A program made the position numbers and the translations under genes. Of a stretch of 64,000 bases of DNA, positions 8,752-17,320 are shown in pieces; the first letter of the stretch is position 1, and the number at the start of each line of letters is the position of its first letter. The notes below the pieces were generated by a model that saw only the letters and a list, made by a program, of their open reading frames with translations, did no database searches and was not told where the DNA came from. Where the stretch lies: assembly GCF_019931755.1 (NCBI RefSeq), contig NZ_CP082918.1:1034001-1098000 (forward strand), given 5' to 3'. Source of the stretch: Sutcliffiella horikoshii (GTDB taxonomy: Bacteria > Bacillota > Bacilli > Bacillales > Bacillaceae_I).

Positions 8752-8788
8752 TGGTGTGGCTAATATAGTCACACCTTATTCTAATTTT
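8752..8788 (+). terminator. Intrinsic terminator after the DinB gene
   Basis: Stem GGTGTGGC / GTCACACC (one mismatch) with loop TAATATA, then TTATTCTAATTTTTT. Confidence 0.75.
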
Positions 8789-8826
8789 TTCTCAGTAATG
8801 GTATCAATCTAGAAATAAGTGTGATA

Positions 8827-8850
8827 AAATATCTTTAATTCAAGATATTT
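8827..8850 (+). promoter_or_regulatory. MhqR-like operator before the catE-type gene
   Basis: Perfect 9-bp arms AAATATCTT / AAGATATTT around TAATTC, 32 bp before the start codon. It resembles the MhqR palindrome TATCTcgAATTCgAGATA that I recall from B. subtilis, and the operator at 14645-14662. It overlaps the likely -10 region (GATAAAAT). Confidence 0.6.
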
Positions 8851-8881
8851 TAATTTAAAGTAATTAAGGAGGCACCTATAT

Positions 8882-9733
8882 ATGAACCACTTCCATCGAA
8901 GTCCTACCACTTATGTGCAGGATGTCATGATAAAGGTAGAAAATCTTCAACGTTCCATTGAGTTTTATACAACAATAATTGGTTTTCAACTATTAAAGCA
9001 AACAGAATCCCAAGCGGTATTCTCGGCAACTGGCCAGTCGCCATTGTTGACTATAGTTCAACCAAAGGATATTAAACCGAAACAGCAACGCACGACCGGT
9101 CTTTATCATTTTGCTCTTCTCTTGCCATCACGAGCAGATCTTGGTAGCATCATGCATCATTTTATCGCCAAGGGTGTCCGTCTCCAAGGGGCTTCAGATC
9201 ACCTTGTAAGTGAGGCATTGTATTTGGCGGATCCAGATGGAAACGGGATTGAAATTTATAGGGACCGTCCGGCTGAGGAATGGAATTGGAATGGATCAGA
9301 AGTGGAGATGGCATCGATAGCACTTGATGTGGAAGGCTTGTTAAAAGAGGGTCAAGATACCAAATGGGATGGTCTACCTCATGAAACAGTCATGGGACAT
9401 ATACACCTTCACGTTTCTGAACTAAAAGATACCGAGCAGTTTTATACAGAAGGGCTCGGGTTTGAAGTTGTCACTCGCTATGGGGCCCAAGTTTTGTTCA
9501 TTTCAACGGAACGTTATCATCATCATATCGGGCTGAATACATGGAATGGAGTTGGAGCACCTGCACCTGAAGGGAATTCCGTAGGTCTTGTATGGTTCTC
9601 ATTGGTGTATTCAAGTGAAGAAAAGAAGCTGGCTGCAGTTGATAGGCTAAAGTCATTAGGCTATAAAGTTGAGGTATCTGATAGCGAATATTTAGCAAAG
9701 GATCCTTCAGGCAATAAGATAAAACTCGTTTAA
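8882..9733 (+). CDS. catE: VOC-family ring-cleaving dioxygenase, CatE-like (catechol 2,3-dioxygenase)
   Basis: 283 residues forming two VOC modules (about 10-130 and 165-283). Expected metal ligands are present: a His in MGHIHLHVS (about 165-173), a His in HHHIGLNTWNG (about 215) and a C-terminal Glu/Asp. The segments GLYHFALLLP and HLVSEALYLADPDGNGIEIY are strongly reminiscent of B. subtilis CatE (YfiE, about 285 aa). The enzyme opens catecholic rings and detoxifies catechols or quinones. Start: ATG after AAGGAGGCACC. The MhqR-like palindrome 32 bp upstream fits quinone-inducible control. CatD is not adjacent. Confidence 0.8.
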   Translation: MNHFHRSPTTYVQDVMIKVENLQRSIEFYTTIIGFQLLKQTESQAVFSATGQSPLLTIVQPKDIKPKQQRTTGLYHFALLLPSRADLGSIMHHFIAKGVRLQGASDHLVSEALYLADPDGNGIEIYRDRPAEEWNWNGSEVEMASIALDVEGLLKEGQDTKWDGLPHETVMGHIHLHVSELKDTEQFYTEGLGFEVVTRYGAQVLFISTERYHHHIGLNTWNGVGAPAPEGNSVGLVWFSLVYSSEEKKLAAVDRLKSLGYKVEVSDSEYLAKDPSGNKIKLV

Positions 9734-9762
9734 ACAGACTTCTAAAAGAGTCTGTTTTTTTC
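9732..9762 (+). terminator. Intrinsic terminator after the catE-like gene
   Basis: AACAGACT / AGTCTGTT stem followed by a run of Ts. Confidence 0.85.
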
Positions 9763-9829
9763 TATGTCGTATAAATTTTGGAAGCAGAACACATCTTATG
9801 ATTAACTACGCGTATAATGGGAGTTTTCT

Positions 9830-10831
9830 ATGAAGGAACATAACATACAGCTGACAACGCCGGAGATTGCGGCATTATGGACAACATACATACAGAACAG
9901 TGCAACGATTTGCTTTTATAAGCACTTTCTTCAACAGTTGGAAGACTCGGAGATTGAGCGGATTGTTAAGGAGTCATTGTACTTAGAAGAAAGATACAAT
10001 GAAGAAATTGAAAAGATTTTTTTGAAGGAAGGCTTTCCGGTGCCAGATGGATTTTCCGATAAAGATGTCAATCTGGAAGCTCCTCCCTTATATACAGATC
10101 TCTTTGCACTAAGTTTTGCCTATAGGGTCGGGCAGATGACAGTACCCTATTATGCTTCGGTTTTGACAAAGATAGCAAGAGGCGATGTGGTTGCCTTTTT
10201 CAGCGAATGTTTAAAAACTTCAACCAAACATTACAGGAATGCACTTGATTTGATGCTTGCGAAAGGGATATATGACAGACCACCCAAAGTCCCCTATCCG
10301 AAAAATGTTACATACATTAAAGAGCAGCAGACAATCCTTGGTTCTTGGTTTGGTGACAAAAGGCCCCTGAATGTGATGGAACTTGGAGAAATATTTTATG
10401 TGATTGAGCGTAACTATATTGGGATGGTCATGTTATTGGGACTAATTCAAGTCATGAGGGACCGGGAGATCAAGGAATATTTAAAAGAAGGGAAGAAACT
10501 TGCGCAAAAACAGGTGGAAGTCTTCAATAAAGTTCTGAAAGATGAGGATCATTTAGGAAATGTTCCTGTTAGTCTTGAGGTAACAGATTCTACCGTGTCT
10601 CCGTTCTCTGATAGGTTGATCTTGTTTTTGATCACGACCACAAGTTCAGCTGGATTATACTTGCTTGCATATGCCATGTCCACTGCGATGAGGAAAGACC
10701 TTGCCATGCACTATTCCACCATTATGTTGGATGTAGCCAAATATGGGGAGGACGGACTGGAGATGCTGATAAGACGCGGCTGGATGGAACAGCCTCCGCA
10801 ATCAGTGGACCGAGAAAAGCTGCAAGAATAA
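9830..10831 (+). CDS. DUF3231 protein
   Basis: 333 residues with two related helical halves (about 1-160 and 170-330), each beginning with a LTTPEIAALW / PLNVMELGEIF type segment, as in DUF3231 proteins of Bacillus. The fold is probably a tandem four-helix (ferritin-like) bundle related to spore-coat proteins of the CotF type. That relation is from general knowledge of the family and was not tested here. The start is weakly supported: GGGAG lies 6-7 nt before the ATG. The gene stands alone and converges on a GNAT gene across a shared terminator. Confidence 0.8.
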   Translation: MKEHNIQLTTPEIAALWTTYIQNSATICFYKHFLQQLEDSEIERIVKESLYLEERYNEEIEKIFLKEGFPVPDGFSDKDVNLEAPPLYTDLFALSFAYRVGQMTVPYYASVLTKIARGDVVAFFSECLKTSTKHYRNALDLMLAKGIYDRPPKVPYPKNVTYIKEQQTILGSWFGDKRPLNVMELGEIFYVIERNYIGMVMLLGLIQVMRDREIKEYLKEGKKLAQKQVEVFNKVLKDEDHLGNVPVSLEVTDSTVSPFSDRLILFLITTTSSAGLYLLAYAMSTAMRKDLAMHYSTIMLDVAKYGEDGLEMLIRRGWMEQPPQSVDREKLQE

Positions 10832-10834
10832 AGA

Positions 10835-10863
10835 GGCTGAAGGTCATACTGGGACCTTCAGCT
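10835..10863. terminator. Bidirectional terminator between DUF3231 and GNAT genes
   Basis: GCTGAAGGTC / GACCTTCAGC stem with a 7-nt loop in the convergent gap. It overlaps the stop codon of the minus-strand gene. T-runs are short. Confidence 0.65.
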
Positions 10864-11737
10864 CCTTCTGGAAAAAATATAGCTCATCAGCAAGCTTAAA
10901 ACCAGCCTTCTGATATAGCCGTATTGCTTGGTTATTGGTTGAATTTACACATAGCCTGAGTTCGTCGATTTCTTTGAATGAAAAGATCCAAGAAACCGCC
11001 CCTTTTAAAAGTTCTGTACCGATGCTTTGTCCCCGAAAACGCACATCCACTGCAAAAAACTCGATGCTGGCTTCCGAAAATTCAGGTTCTACTTCTACAT
11101 AAATGTACCCTGCAAATTTGTTTTCTCTCATATAATAAAATACTTTCCGGTGTTCATTAATCCGGTTTATAATTTGTTCTCCATTATAGTATGTATCAGG
11201 AAAGGCCAGGTTGTGCAGGCGGATCATCTCACTGTTGGATTGCTCTGTGAGGAAGGGTAGCTTAGATGCTTGTGAGGCAGAAAAGTCGTTTCGTCTCATA
11301 ATCAAAATAGCTTGTTCGCTTTGTTTTGAGAAGTTGAAATTAGCTGCGGTTATGACTGCTGTTTCATTCTCCTTGTTAGGGAACATGCAAAGTTTTTCCA
11401 CCTCTGAAGGGAGAAGTTGCAGCATTTCCTTGACTAAACATATTGCTTGATCTTGGTGATTAGCTTCTATAAACGGCCCCCATACTTCTGCAGACTTTTG
11501 CTCAAAATCAGCATCAAATCCAGCTACCCCAACCAATGTATCTTCCTTATAGGCTAAAACGAAGGCTTTTTCAAACGGTACATCTGTAAGTTCATTTTGC
11601 AAGTAGCTTAAGATTTCCTGTTGTTGTTTGCCACAATATCCGATATGACTACTTGGCTGACCATTGAGTTTTGCGATAAAAGTTGCCACTTCTTCCATTA
11701 AATCACTGGAAGGACAAGAGATTACAGGTTCTTTCAT
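10844..11737 (-). CDS. GNAT-family N-acetyltransferase, double-domain
   Basis: 297 residues. The C-terminal half (about 150-295) has the GNAT acetyl-CoA region (VDVRFRGQSIGTELLKGAV) and the final NNQAIRLYQKAGFK motif. The N-terminal half looks like a degenerate GNAT copy (FVLAYKEDTLVGVAGFDADF). Start ATG follows GGGAGTGGTGGA. The substrate is unknown. Single gene with a terminator on its 3' side. Confidence 0.82.
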   Translation of the reverse strand: MKEPVISCPSSDLMEEVATFIAKLNGQPSSHIGYCGKQQQEILSYLQNELTDVPFEKAFVLAYKEDTLVGVAGFDADFEQKSAEVWGPFIEANHQDQAICLVKEMLQLLPSEVEKLCMFPNKENETAVITAANFNFSKQSEQAILIMRRNDFSASQASKLPFLTEQSNSEMIRLHNLAFPDTYYNGEQIINRINEHRKVFYYMRENKFAGYIYVEVEPEFSEASIEFFAVDVRFRGQSIGTELLKGAVSWIFSFKEIDELRLCVNSTNNQAIRLYQKAGFKLADELYFFQKELKVPV

Positions 11738-11754
11738 TCCACCACTCCCAATTA

Positions 11755-11790
11755 AAAAATCCCAGAGTGTGCACTCCTCTGGGACTTGTT
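11755..11790 (-). terminator. Terminator of the small membrane protein gene
   Basis: On the minus strand TCCCAGAG / CTCTGGGA is followed by TTTTTTAATT. It ends the gene at 11819-11998. Confidence 0.8.
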
Positions 11791-11818
11791 TGATTATTTA
11801 AAATTATAACACAAAAAA

Positions 11819-11998
11819 TTAACGATTTATGAGGTTTCGTACCCCTCTATAGATTAAGGCAAGTGAGAATACTAGAACAGTCACGACGCCAAGAATAGTA
11901 GTAATCGGCTCAAGAGCAGCAAACGTTCCAGTCATTGGTACTCTAAGAAGCGCAAAACCTGCTAGCATGGCAGCGAAAAACAGAATAATTCTTTCCAT
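11819..11998 (-). CDS. Small two-helix membrane protein of unknown function
   Basis: 59 residues (MERIILFFAAMLAGFALL... to NLINR) with two hydrophobic segments joined by a short loop and a basic C-terminus. The frame is open upstream, but AAAGGAGGGTG lies 4 nt before the ATG at 11998 and fixes the start. It is divergently oriented from the DUF1538 pair, with a short palindrome between them. I do not recognise a family. Confidence 0.7.
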   Translation of the reverse strand: MERIILFFAAMLAGFALLRVPMTGTFAALEPITTILGVVTVLVFSLALIYRGVRNLINR

Positions 11999-12082
11999 AT
12001 AACACCCTCCTTTCCCTTTGCTAACACTATATGTGTATAGGCTTAAACTTGTCAGCGCTTTCAATAATTTTTCTTCTCATTG

Positions 12083-12095
12083 AACATTGTTCAGT
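12083..12095. promoter_or_regulatory. Short palindrome in a divergent intergenic region
   Basis: TGAACA-T-TGTTCA, perfect arms, between the small membrane gene and the DUF1538 operon. A possible operator; the regulator is unknown. Confidence 0.35.
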
Positions 12096-12155
12096 TATGT
12101 AATAGGAATAATAGGGTAAAAAGATAAAAAGAGACAGATGAGTGGGAGTGAGGAA

Positions 12156-12848
12156 ATGGAGGATATTAAAGATTCAGTCAAGGAATCTTTTCTGGCAATT
12201 TTACCAGTATCAGCGGTAATCATTTTACTTCAGATTTTTTTAATAGGACTTCCTCTTGAGAAGTTCCTTTTATTCTTAATAGGACTATTAATGGTGACCT
12301 TTGGATTGATGTTCTTCCTCATGGGTGTGAACATAGGACTTTTACCTGTTGGGGACATGATTGGAAAGGCCCTTCCAAAACCAAAAAAGAAGTGGTTAAT
12401 CATCGTTGTCGGGCTATTGTTGGGTACCGCCGTCACTGTGGCAGAACCTGATGTAAGGGTGCTGGCAACGCAGGTGGATGAAGTATCGGAGGGGAAAATC
12501 ACCTCGACTGTATTGATTCTTTCCGTAGCTCTTGGAGTTGGGATATTCGTGGCGCTGGCGATGGTAAGAACTATCTATAAGATTAAACTGCCTTACCTTA
12601 TAATGCCTGCGTATTTGCTTGTTTTTCTTCTAGCATTCTTTACTCCTGAGACATTTGTTCCGATTTCATTTGATGCTGGAGGTGTGACGACAGGTCCGCT
12701 TACTGTCCCGTTTATCCTTGCTTTGGGAGTCGGTGTTGCGTCTGTGATGAGAAAGGATGAATCATCGAGTGAAGGCTTTGGATTGGTTGCACTGGCGTCC
12801 ATTGGACCAATACTTGCAGTACTGCTATTGGGGGTGATTTATCAATGA
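12156..12848 (+). CDS. DUF1538 membrane protein, first subunit (UmpA-like)
   Basis: About 230 residues with six or more hydrophobic helices. It contains the DUF1538 signatures FLMGVNIGLLPVGDMIG, AEPDVRVLATQVDEVSEG and SFDAGGVTTGPLTVPFILALG. GGGAG at 12144-12148 supports ATG 12156 over the in-frame ATG 12138. It overlaps the next DUF1538 gene by ATGA, indicating translational coupling. A DUF1538 pair (UmpAB) from Halomonas has been described, as I recall, as a two-subunit Na+(Li+,K+)/H+ antiporter. That function here is inference by family. Confidence 0.85.
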   Translation: MEDIKDSVKESFLAILPVSAVIILLQIFLIGLPLEKFLLFLIGLLMVTFGLMFFLMGVNIGLLPVGDMIGKALPKPKKKWLIIVVGLLLGTAVTVAEPDVRVLATQVDEVSEGKITSTVLILSVALGVGIFVALAMVRTIYKIKLPYLIMPAYLLVFLLAFFTPETFVPISFDAGGVTTGPLTVPFILALGVGVASVMRKDESSSEGFGLVALASIGPILAVLLLGVIYQ

Positions 12849-13573
12849 TTCACGATATTTTTAAGGGATTTGGAGGACTGCTTCTTGAGGTAACCTTCGC
12901 GTTAGTGCCGTTATTAGTCTTTTTCCTCGTTTTTCAATTCATTTTCTTGAAACTCAACTGGGATAAACTCAAGAAAATATTGCTTGGTTTCGGATTTTCC
13001 TACATAGGACTGGTCTTATTCCTTCAAGGCGTGCACATCGGTTTTATGCCAGTTGGAGAAAAAATGGGGGAGAGTCTTGGCGAAATGACTCATTCGTGGA
13101 TATTAATACCGATTGGCTTTGTTCTTGGCTTTGTCGCTACGATAGCAGAGCCTGCTGTAAGAGTACTGAATAAAGAGGTCTCCGATGTCACGGAAGGATA
13201 TATCTCCAAGAAGGCGATGCTTCTGACACTGTCTGTTGGAGTAGGGGTAGCGATAGCTTTGTCCATGCTCCGTATTCAGTTCAATTTTTCCATCTGGTAT
13301 TACCTCATACCAGGCTACCTTATCGCATTTATCCTTCTGTTTTTTACCAAAAAAATATTCGTCAGTATTGCCTTTGATTCCGGAGGAGTTGCTACAGGAC
13401 CTATGACGGTTACCTTTATTCTTTCCATGGCGGTAGGGGTTGCATCTGTAACAGAGGGAAGTGATCCCCTGACTGATGGCTTTGGAATGATTGCACTTGT
13501 AGCACTTGCTCCCATCATTTCAGTTCTTGTGTTAGGTATTATTTATAAAAAAGAAGTGGAAGAGAACGGATAG
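12845..13573 (+). CDS. DUF1538 membrane protein, second subunit (UmpB-like)
   Basis: 242 residues, paralogous to the preceding protein. It has the same motif order: FLQGVHIGFMPVGEKMG, AEPAVRVLNKEVSDVTEGY and FDSGGVATGPMTVTFILSMA. The conserved Asp/Glu within membrane segments (AEP, FDSGG) would suit cation transport. It begins inside the stop of the first subunit (ATGA at 12845-12848), so the two are almost certainly made together as a heteromer. The operon ends at a strong terminator. Confidence 0.85.
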   Translation: MIHDIFKGFGGLLLEVTFALVPLLVFFLVFQFIFLKLNWDKLKKILLGFGFSYIGLVLFLQGVHIGFMPVGEKMGESLGEMTHSWILIPIGFVLGFVATIAEPAVRVLNKEVSDVTEGYISKKAMLLTLSVGVGVAIALSMLRIQFNFSIWYYLIPGYLIAFILLFFTKKIFVSIAFDSGGVATGPMTVTFILSMAVGVASVTEGSDPLTDGFGMIALVALAPIISVLVLGIIYKKEVEENG

Positions 13574-13590
13574 AAGAGGCATGTGGATAA

Positions 13591-13637
13591 ATAAATGGAG
13601 CTGAAATCGACTAGTTGATTTCAGCTCCATTTTCTAT
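13591..13637. terminator. Strong bidirectional terminator
   Basis: AATGGAGCTGAAATC / GATTTCAGCTCCATT stem in the convergent gap between the DUF1538 operon and the mhqA-like gene, with T-rich flanks on both sides. Confidence 0.88.
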
Positions 13638-14606
13638 TTAGTTTATTTCAAGTGGTCGTAAACTTGCTTCGATTTCTTCTCTTTTTGGTTCTAAAAAAGG
13701 TGGGAGAGCAAGCTTTTCTCCCATTGTTTCTAGCGGCTCGTCTGCACTGAATCCAGGAGTATCAGTGGATAGTTCAAAAAGAATACCATTAGGCTCTCTG
13801 AAGTAGAGTGCCTTAAAATAATATCTTTCTACTTCTCCTGAGTTCGGGAGGCGGGTTTCTCTCACTCGTTGTACCCACTTTTGAAACTCTTCTTGGTTTG
13901 GAACCCGGAATGCTACATGATGTACGCCGCCTCGACCTATTTTTTCAGCTGGAAGATCTAGCCTTGTTTCAATATGCACTTCTGCTCCCGCACCGCCTTC
14001 TCCAGTTGAGTATACTTCGATGGCAGGGAATTCCCCTTTAAGGGAAGGATAGGACCCTTTAAATTGAAACCCAAGCACATTGGTTAAGATGCTTGTGGTC
14101 GGCAGGGCAGATTTAACTGTCAACGTTACAGGTCCAAGTCCAATAATGGCATGCTCCTTTGGGATGTCATTCTTTTCCCAAGGAACCCCAGCTAAAACAC
14201 CTCTTTCTCCGTTGTCAGCCACTAATAATAACTTTGTTCCATCGTAATCTTCAAATGCCAAAGTGTCTCTGTCTGCCCGCTTTTTTATTTCTTCTTGTTT
14301 TATGTTAAATGTCCGGAATCTCTGCTGCCAAAAACGTAGTGACTCGGTGGTGGCCACACGTAAAGAAGTAGAAGAAATGCTTGAAACTCCTTCATGGGTC
14401 CTGCCTAAGCCGGGAATATCGAAAAAGGTAATCTCGGTTCCTGGATTTCCTTCTGCGTCACCATAAAATAAATGATAGGAGGAGGTATTATCTTGATTTA
14501 CGGTCTTTTTAACAAGTCGCATCCCAAGAACCTCTGTGAAAAATTGATAATTTTTTTCTGCTTTAGCTGTTAATATAGAAACGTGGTGTAAACCTAATAA
14601 TTCCAT
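13638..14606 (-). CDS. mhqA: VOC-family ring-cleaving dioxygenase, MhqA-like
   Basis: 322 residues, starting MELLGLHHVSILTAKAEKN, with two VOC modules. Further segments are GMRLVKKTVNQDNTSSYHLF (about 31-50), GGVHHVAFRVP (metal His) and REPNGILFELSTDTPGF (Glu ligand). It closely resembles B. subtilis MhqA/MhqO dioxygenases, which act on quinones and hydroquinones. TAGGAGTGATACCT places the start at ATG 14606; a GTG 9 nt upstream overlaps the ribosome site. An MhqR-type operator lies 39 bp upstream. The mhqR gene itself is not in the window. Confidence 0.85.
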   Translation of the reverse strand: MELLGLHHVSILTAKAEKNYQFFTEVLGMRLVKKTVNQDNTSSYHLFYGDAEGNPGTEITFFDIPGLGRTHEGVSSISSTSLRVATTESLRFWQQRFRTFNIKQEEIKKRADRDTLAFEDYDGTKLLLVADNGERGVLAGVPWEKNDIPKEHAIIGLGPVTLTVKSALPTTSILTNVLGFQFKGSYPSLKGEFPAIEVYSTGEGGAGAEVHIETRLDLPAEKIGRGGVHHVAFRVPNQEEFQKWVQRVRETRLPNSGEVERYYFKALYFREPNGILFELSTDTPGFSADEPLETMGEKLALPPFLEPKREEIEASLRPLEIN

Positions 14607-14644
14607 AGGTATCACTCCTACTAAGAATTTAACTCAAATTAAAA

Positions 14645-14662
14645 TATCTCGAATTCAAGATA
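14645..14662 (-). promoter_or_regulatory. MhqR-like operator before mhqA
   Basis: TATCTCGAATTCAAGATA, an 18-bp palindrome with one mismatched pair, agreeing with the MhqR consensus I recall (TATCTcgAATTCgAGATA). It would act on the minus-strand mhqA promoter. Confidence 0.68.
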
Positions 14663-14808
14663 ATTATATCATGCCTTTTTAACTTCCGCAATACCAATAA
14701 ATTATTAGAAAAATACAAAATTTTTATGTGATTTTCTGCTTTTTTATTGCTAAATTCTCCATTTCAAAATATATTTATAATATATATATGTAGGAGAGTG
14801 ATGAGAAC

Positions 14809-16074
14809 TTGGATAGTATACCCTATGACTCGATAATTTTATTAGGGGCATTGTTAATATTATCAGGATATTTTTCGGCATCTGAAACGGCTATTACGAG
14901 CGTCAACAAAGTGCGGCTTCGTAATCAGGCAGACAACAATGCAAGAGCAAAACGCTCATTAAACATGGCAGAAAACTTTGATCAAAGTGTTTCTACAATC
15001 CTAATAGGTAATAATATTGTCAACATTGCAATGGCAGCAATAGCAACTAATATTGCCACTCAGTTATATGGGAGCAATGGCAGCACACTTGCGATCACGA
15101 CAGCAATTATTACGATAGTAGTCCTTGTTTTTGGGGAGATTTTGCCGAAATCTTTAGCTAAACAATATGCAGAAAAATATTTACTTTTAATATCTGCTTC
15201 TTTAATGACAGTCATGAAACTCTTTTATCCGATTACATGGTTGTTCGTCCAGCTGAAAGTAGGGATCAAAAAACTCCTTGGAGCAGATAAGGAGGAACCT
15301 ACCGTTACAGAAGAAGATGTAATTGCGATGGTTGAGATCGGAGAAGAAGAAGGGACTTTTCTCACACAAGAACGAGAATTGCTGCATAATGCCATAGCGT
15401 TTGATGATATCGTCGTGAAAGATATCCTTACGCCAAGGCCAGATGTAGTGGCCATCTCAGAGGATACGTCTATTGAAGAAATTAAAGACATTTTTATAAA
15501 AGAACAATATTCACGCTTACCTTTATATGAAGGATCCATCGACAACATTACTGGAGTTATTTCACATAGAGATTTCTTTGCCCAATATGTTCAGAATCCT
15601 AACTTTTCATTAAAAGAAATTGCACGCAGTCCGTTTTTTGTCATCGGATCTGCCAAAATATCTAATCTCCTTAAAGAGCTGCAGACTTCACAAAATCATT
15701 TGGCCATTGTGCTTGATGAATACGGTGGAACCGCGGGTATTATCTCGATTGAAGATATTATTGAAGAGATTGTCGGGGAAATATGGGATGAGCATGATGA
15801 AAACGAAAACTTGGTGGAAGTACTCGATGAATTGAAGTTTCGTATGGATGGGCGTCTCCCTGTAGAAGAATTTACGGAGTTGCTACAACTTGAAGTAGCC
15901 GAATCCACCGCTAACACGCTAGGTGGCTGGATTTCAGATATGCTTGGCTATCTTCCGAAAAAGGGAGAAAGAGTGGAATGCGAAAGCTTCGTCATTCACA
16001 TAGAAGAAGTGAAAAAGCATCGAATTCAAAAAGTAGTTGTGGAAAAAAATGTTGATTTCGTTTTTTCTGCATAA
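14809..16074 (+). CDS. CNNM/CorC (hemolysin C-like) membrane protein with CBS pair
   Basis: 421 residues. An N-terminal CNNM domain (about 1-175; SGYFSASETAITSVNKVRLR, GEILPKSLAKQ) with about four hydrophobic segments is followed by two CBS domains (about 195-320; DILTPRPDVVAI, VLDEYGGTAGIISIEDIIEE) and a CorC_HlyC domain (about 335-415). Such proteins are linked to magnesium (or cobalt) efflux. Start is TTG with GGAGAGTGA upstream (spacing somewhat long). Single gene followed by a terminator. Ion specificity is not visible. Confidence 0.9.
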   Translation: MDSIPYDSIILLGALLILSGYFSASETAITSVNKVRLRNQADNNARAKRSLNMAENFDQSVSTILIGNNIVNIAMAAIATNIATQLYGSNGSTLAITTAIITIVVLVFGEILPKSLAKQYAEKYLLLISASLMTVMKLFYPITWLFVQLKVGIKKLLGADKEEPTVTEEDVIAMVEIGEEEGTFLTQERELLHNAIAFDDIVVKDILTPRPDVVAISEDTSIEEIKDIFIKEQYSRLPLYEGSIDNITGVISHRDFFAQYVQNPNFSLKEIARSPFFVIGSAKISNLLKELQTSQNHLAIVLDEYGGTAGIISIEDIIEEIVGEIWDEHDENENLVEVLDELKFRMDGRLPVEEFTELLQLEVAESTANTLGGWISDMLGYLPKKGERVECESFVIHIEEVKKHRIQKVVVEKNVDFVFSA

Positions 16075-16081
16075 CGTATTA

Positions 16082-16112
16082 AAGTCCTGGCATATTGCCA
16101 GGGCTTTTTATG
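16082..16112 (+). terminator. Intrinsic terminator after the CNNM gene
   Basis: AGTCCTGGCA / TGCCAGGGCT stem followed by TTTTTATG. Confidence 0.85.
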
Positions 16113-16235
16113 TTTTTAAATCCTATCAAAAAGGGAATACCCAAATGGAAACAATACCATTATCTGTCGCTTTAAAACCAACACTTTTGAGGGAAATTAA
16201 GGCATGCTCAATATTAAGGAAAGAGGAATGTAAAC

Positions 16236-17237
16236 TTGGTCTATTTATTATTTATCATCAGTGTAATTGTAACGGTTGGGGTTGCTGTTAAGCTTTCTCA
16301 ATATGCGGATATCATCAGCAAAAAATCAATGAAAGGTGGAGCATTCCTGGGAGCTGCACTGCTTGGAGGAGCTACATCCCTGCCGGAAATCACGACAAGT
16401 TATACCGCAGCCATTATCAACAACCCAGATCTTATCCTAGGTAACATTCTCGGAAGCAACCTTTTTAATATGCTGACTTTGGCTTTCATTAATATCTACT
16501 TTATCAAGAAGAGAATCTTCCAACATAAAACGAAGGAGCATGTTTTTACAGCGCTAGTAGGTTTGATTCTTTCCATTTATCTTTTGGTAGGTCTTCATAT
16601 AAAATCAGGATTTCAAGTGTTCGGGATTGGATTGGATTCGATTCTGTTGTTAGCTGGATATGTGCTTGGAATGATCTTTCTTTCTAAACTAGAGGTCCCG
16701 GAAGTCCAAGAAGCTCCACTAAATACGACCAAGGCAAAAAAGGAAATCGATTACTCATCCATCTCGATGAAACGGACTGTCTCATTCTTTATACTTAGCT
16801 GCTTTCTTATCATGGTGTTTGGTACAATCTTAACTGTGACTGGAGACAGGATCGGGGAACTCACAGGTTTGGGTTCAAGCTTTGTTGGGATGTTTATGAT
16901 AGCCATCACAACCTCGTTGCCAGAAGTGGTAAGTTGTATCGTTGCAGTCCGTCTTGGGAATCCAGGGCTAGCGATTGGAAGTGTGTTGGGAAGTAACCTT
17001 TTCAACTTATTTGTACTTGGCAGTTCAGATATTTTTTACAGAGGTGGGCTGTTACTCTCATCGGTAGAGTTGTTCCATTATATATCCACGATTACCCTGA
17101 TTATCATGAACCTGATCGTCTTATATACCATGCTGCATCGAACGAAAGTGAAGCAAGCACCGAGCTATCTCATCATATCGTTAGCAATCATTGCGCTATA
17201 TGTGGCAAACAGCATCTATTTGTTTGTTAGTCCTTAA
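16236..17237 (+). CDS. CaCA-family sodium/calcium exchanger
   Basis: 333 residues with about ten membrane helices and the two alpha repeats of the family: GGATSLPEITTS with GNILGSNLFN (about 48-80), and ITTSLPEVVS with GSVLGSNLFNLF (about 228-260). The Glu in each SLPE motif is the usual cation ligand. The protein would move Ca2+ (or another divalent cation) against Na+ or H+. The start is TTG; AAGAGGAATG supplies the ribosome site 9 nt before. Gene stands alone with a terminator. Confidence 0.9.
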   Translation: MVYLLFIISVIVTVGVAVKLSQYADIISKKSMKGGAFLGAALLGGATSLPEITTSYTAAIINNPDLILGNILGSNLFNMLTLAFINIYFIKKRIFQHKTKEHVFTALVGLILSIYLLVGLHIKSGFQVFGIGLDSILLLAGYVLGMIFLSKLEVPEVQEAPLNTTKAKKEIDYSSISMKRTVSFFILSCFLIMVFGTILTVTGDRIGELTGLGSSFVGMFMIAITTSLPEVVSCIVAVRLGNPGLAIGSVLGSNLFNLFVLGSSDIFYRGGLLLSSVELFHYISTITLIIMNLIVLYTMLHRTKVKQAPSYLIISLAIIALYVANSIYLFVSP

Positions 17238-17245
17238 CCTAAGCT

Positions 17246-17278
17246 ATCCATGAATATGGGTAGCTTTCTGTGTATGGT
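17246..17278 (+). terminator. Terminator after the CaCA gene
   Basis: AAGCTATCCAT / ATGGGTAGCTT stem with a weak T-tract (TTCTGTGTATGGTTTTT). Confidence 0.65.
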
Positions 17279-17320
17279 TTTTATATAATTCAAAGCAGAA
17301 CGTTTAGGAAGTGATACATA

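Noticed and set aside
12083..12095. LexA/SOS box
   Set aside because: The Bacillus box needs GAAC-N4-GTTC; here the arms are GAAC-N3-GTTC, so the spacing is wrong. It is kept only as an unassigned palindrome.
17238..17320. T-box leader before proI
   Set aside because: The gap is only 83 bp and contains the terminator of the previous gene; no T-box sequence is present.
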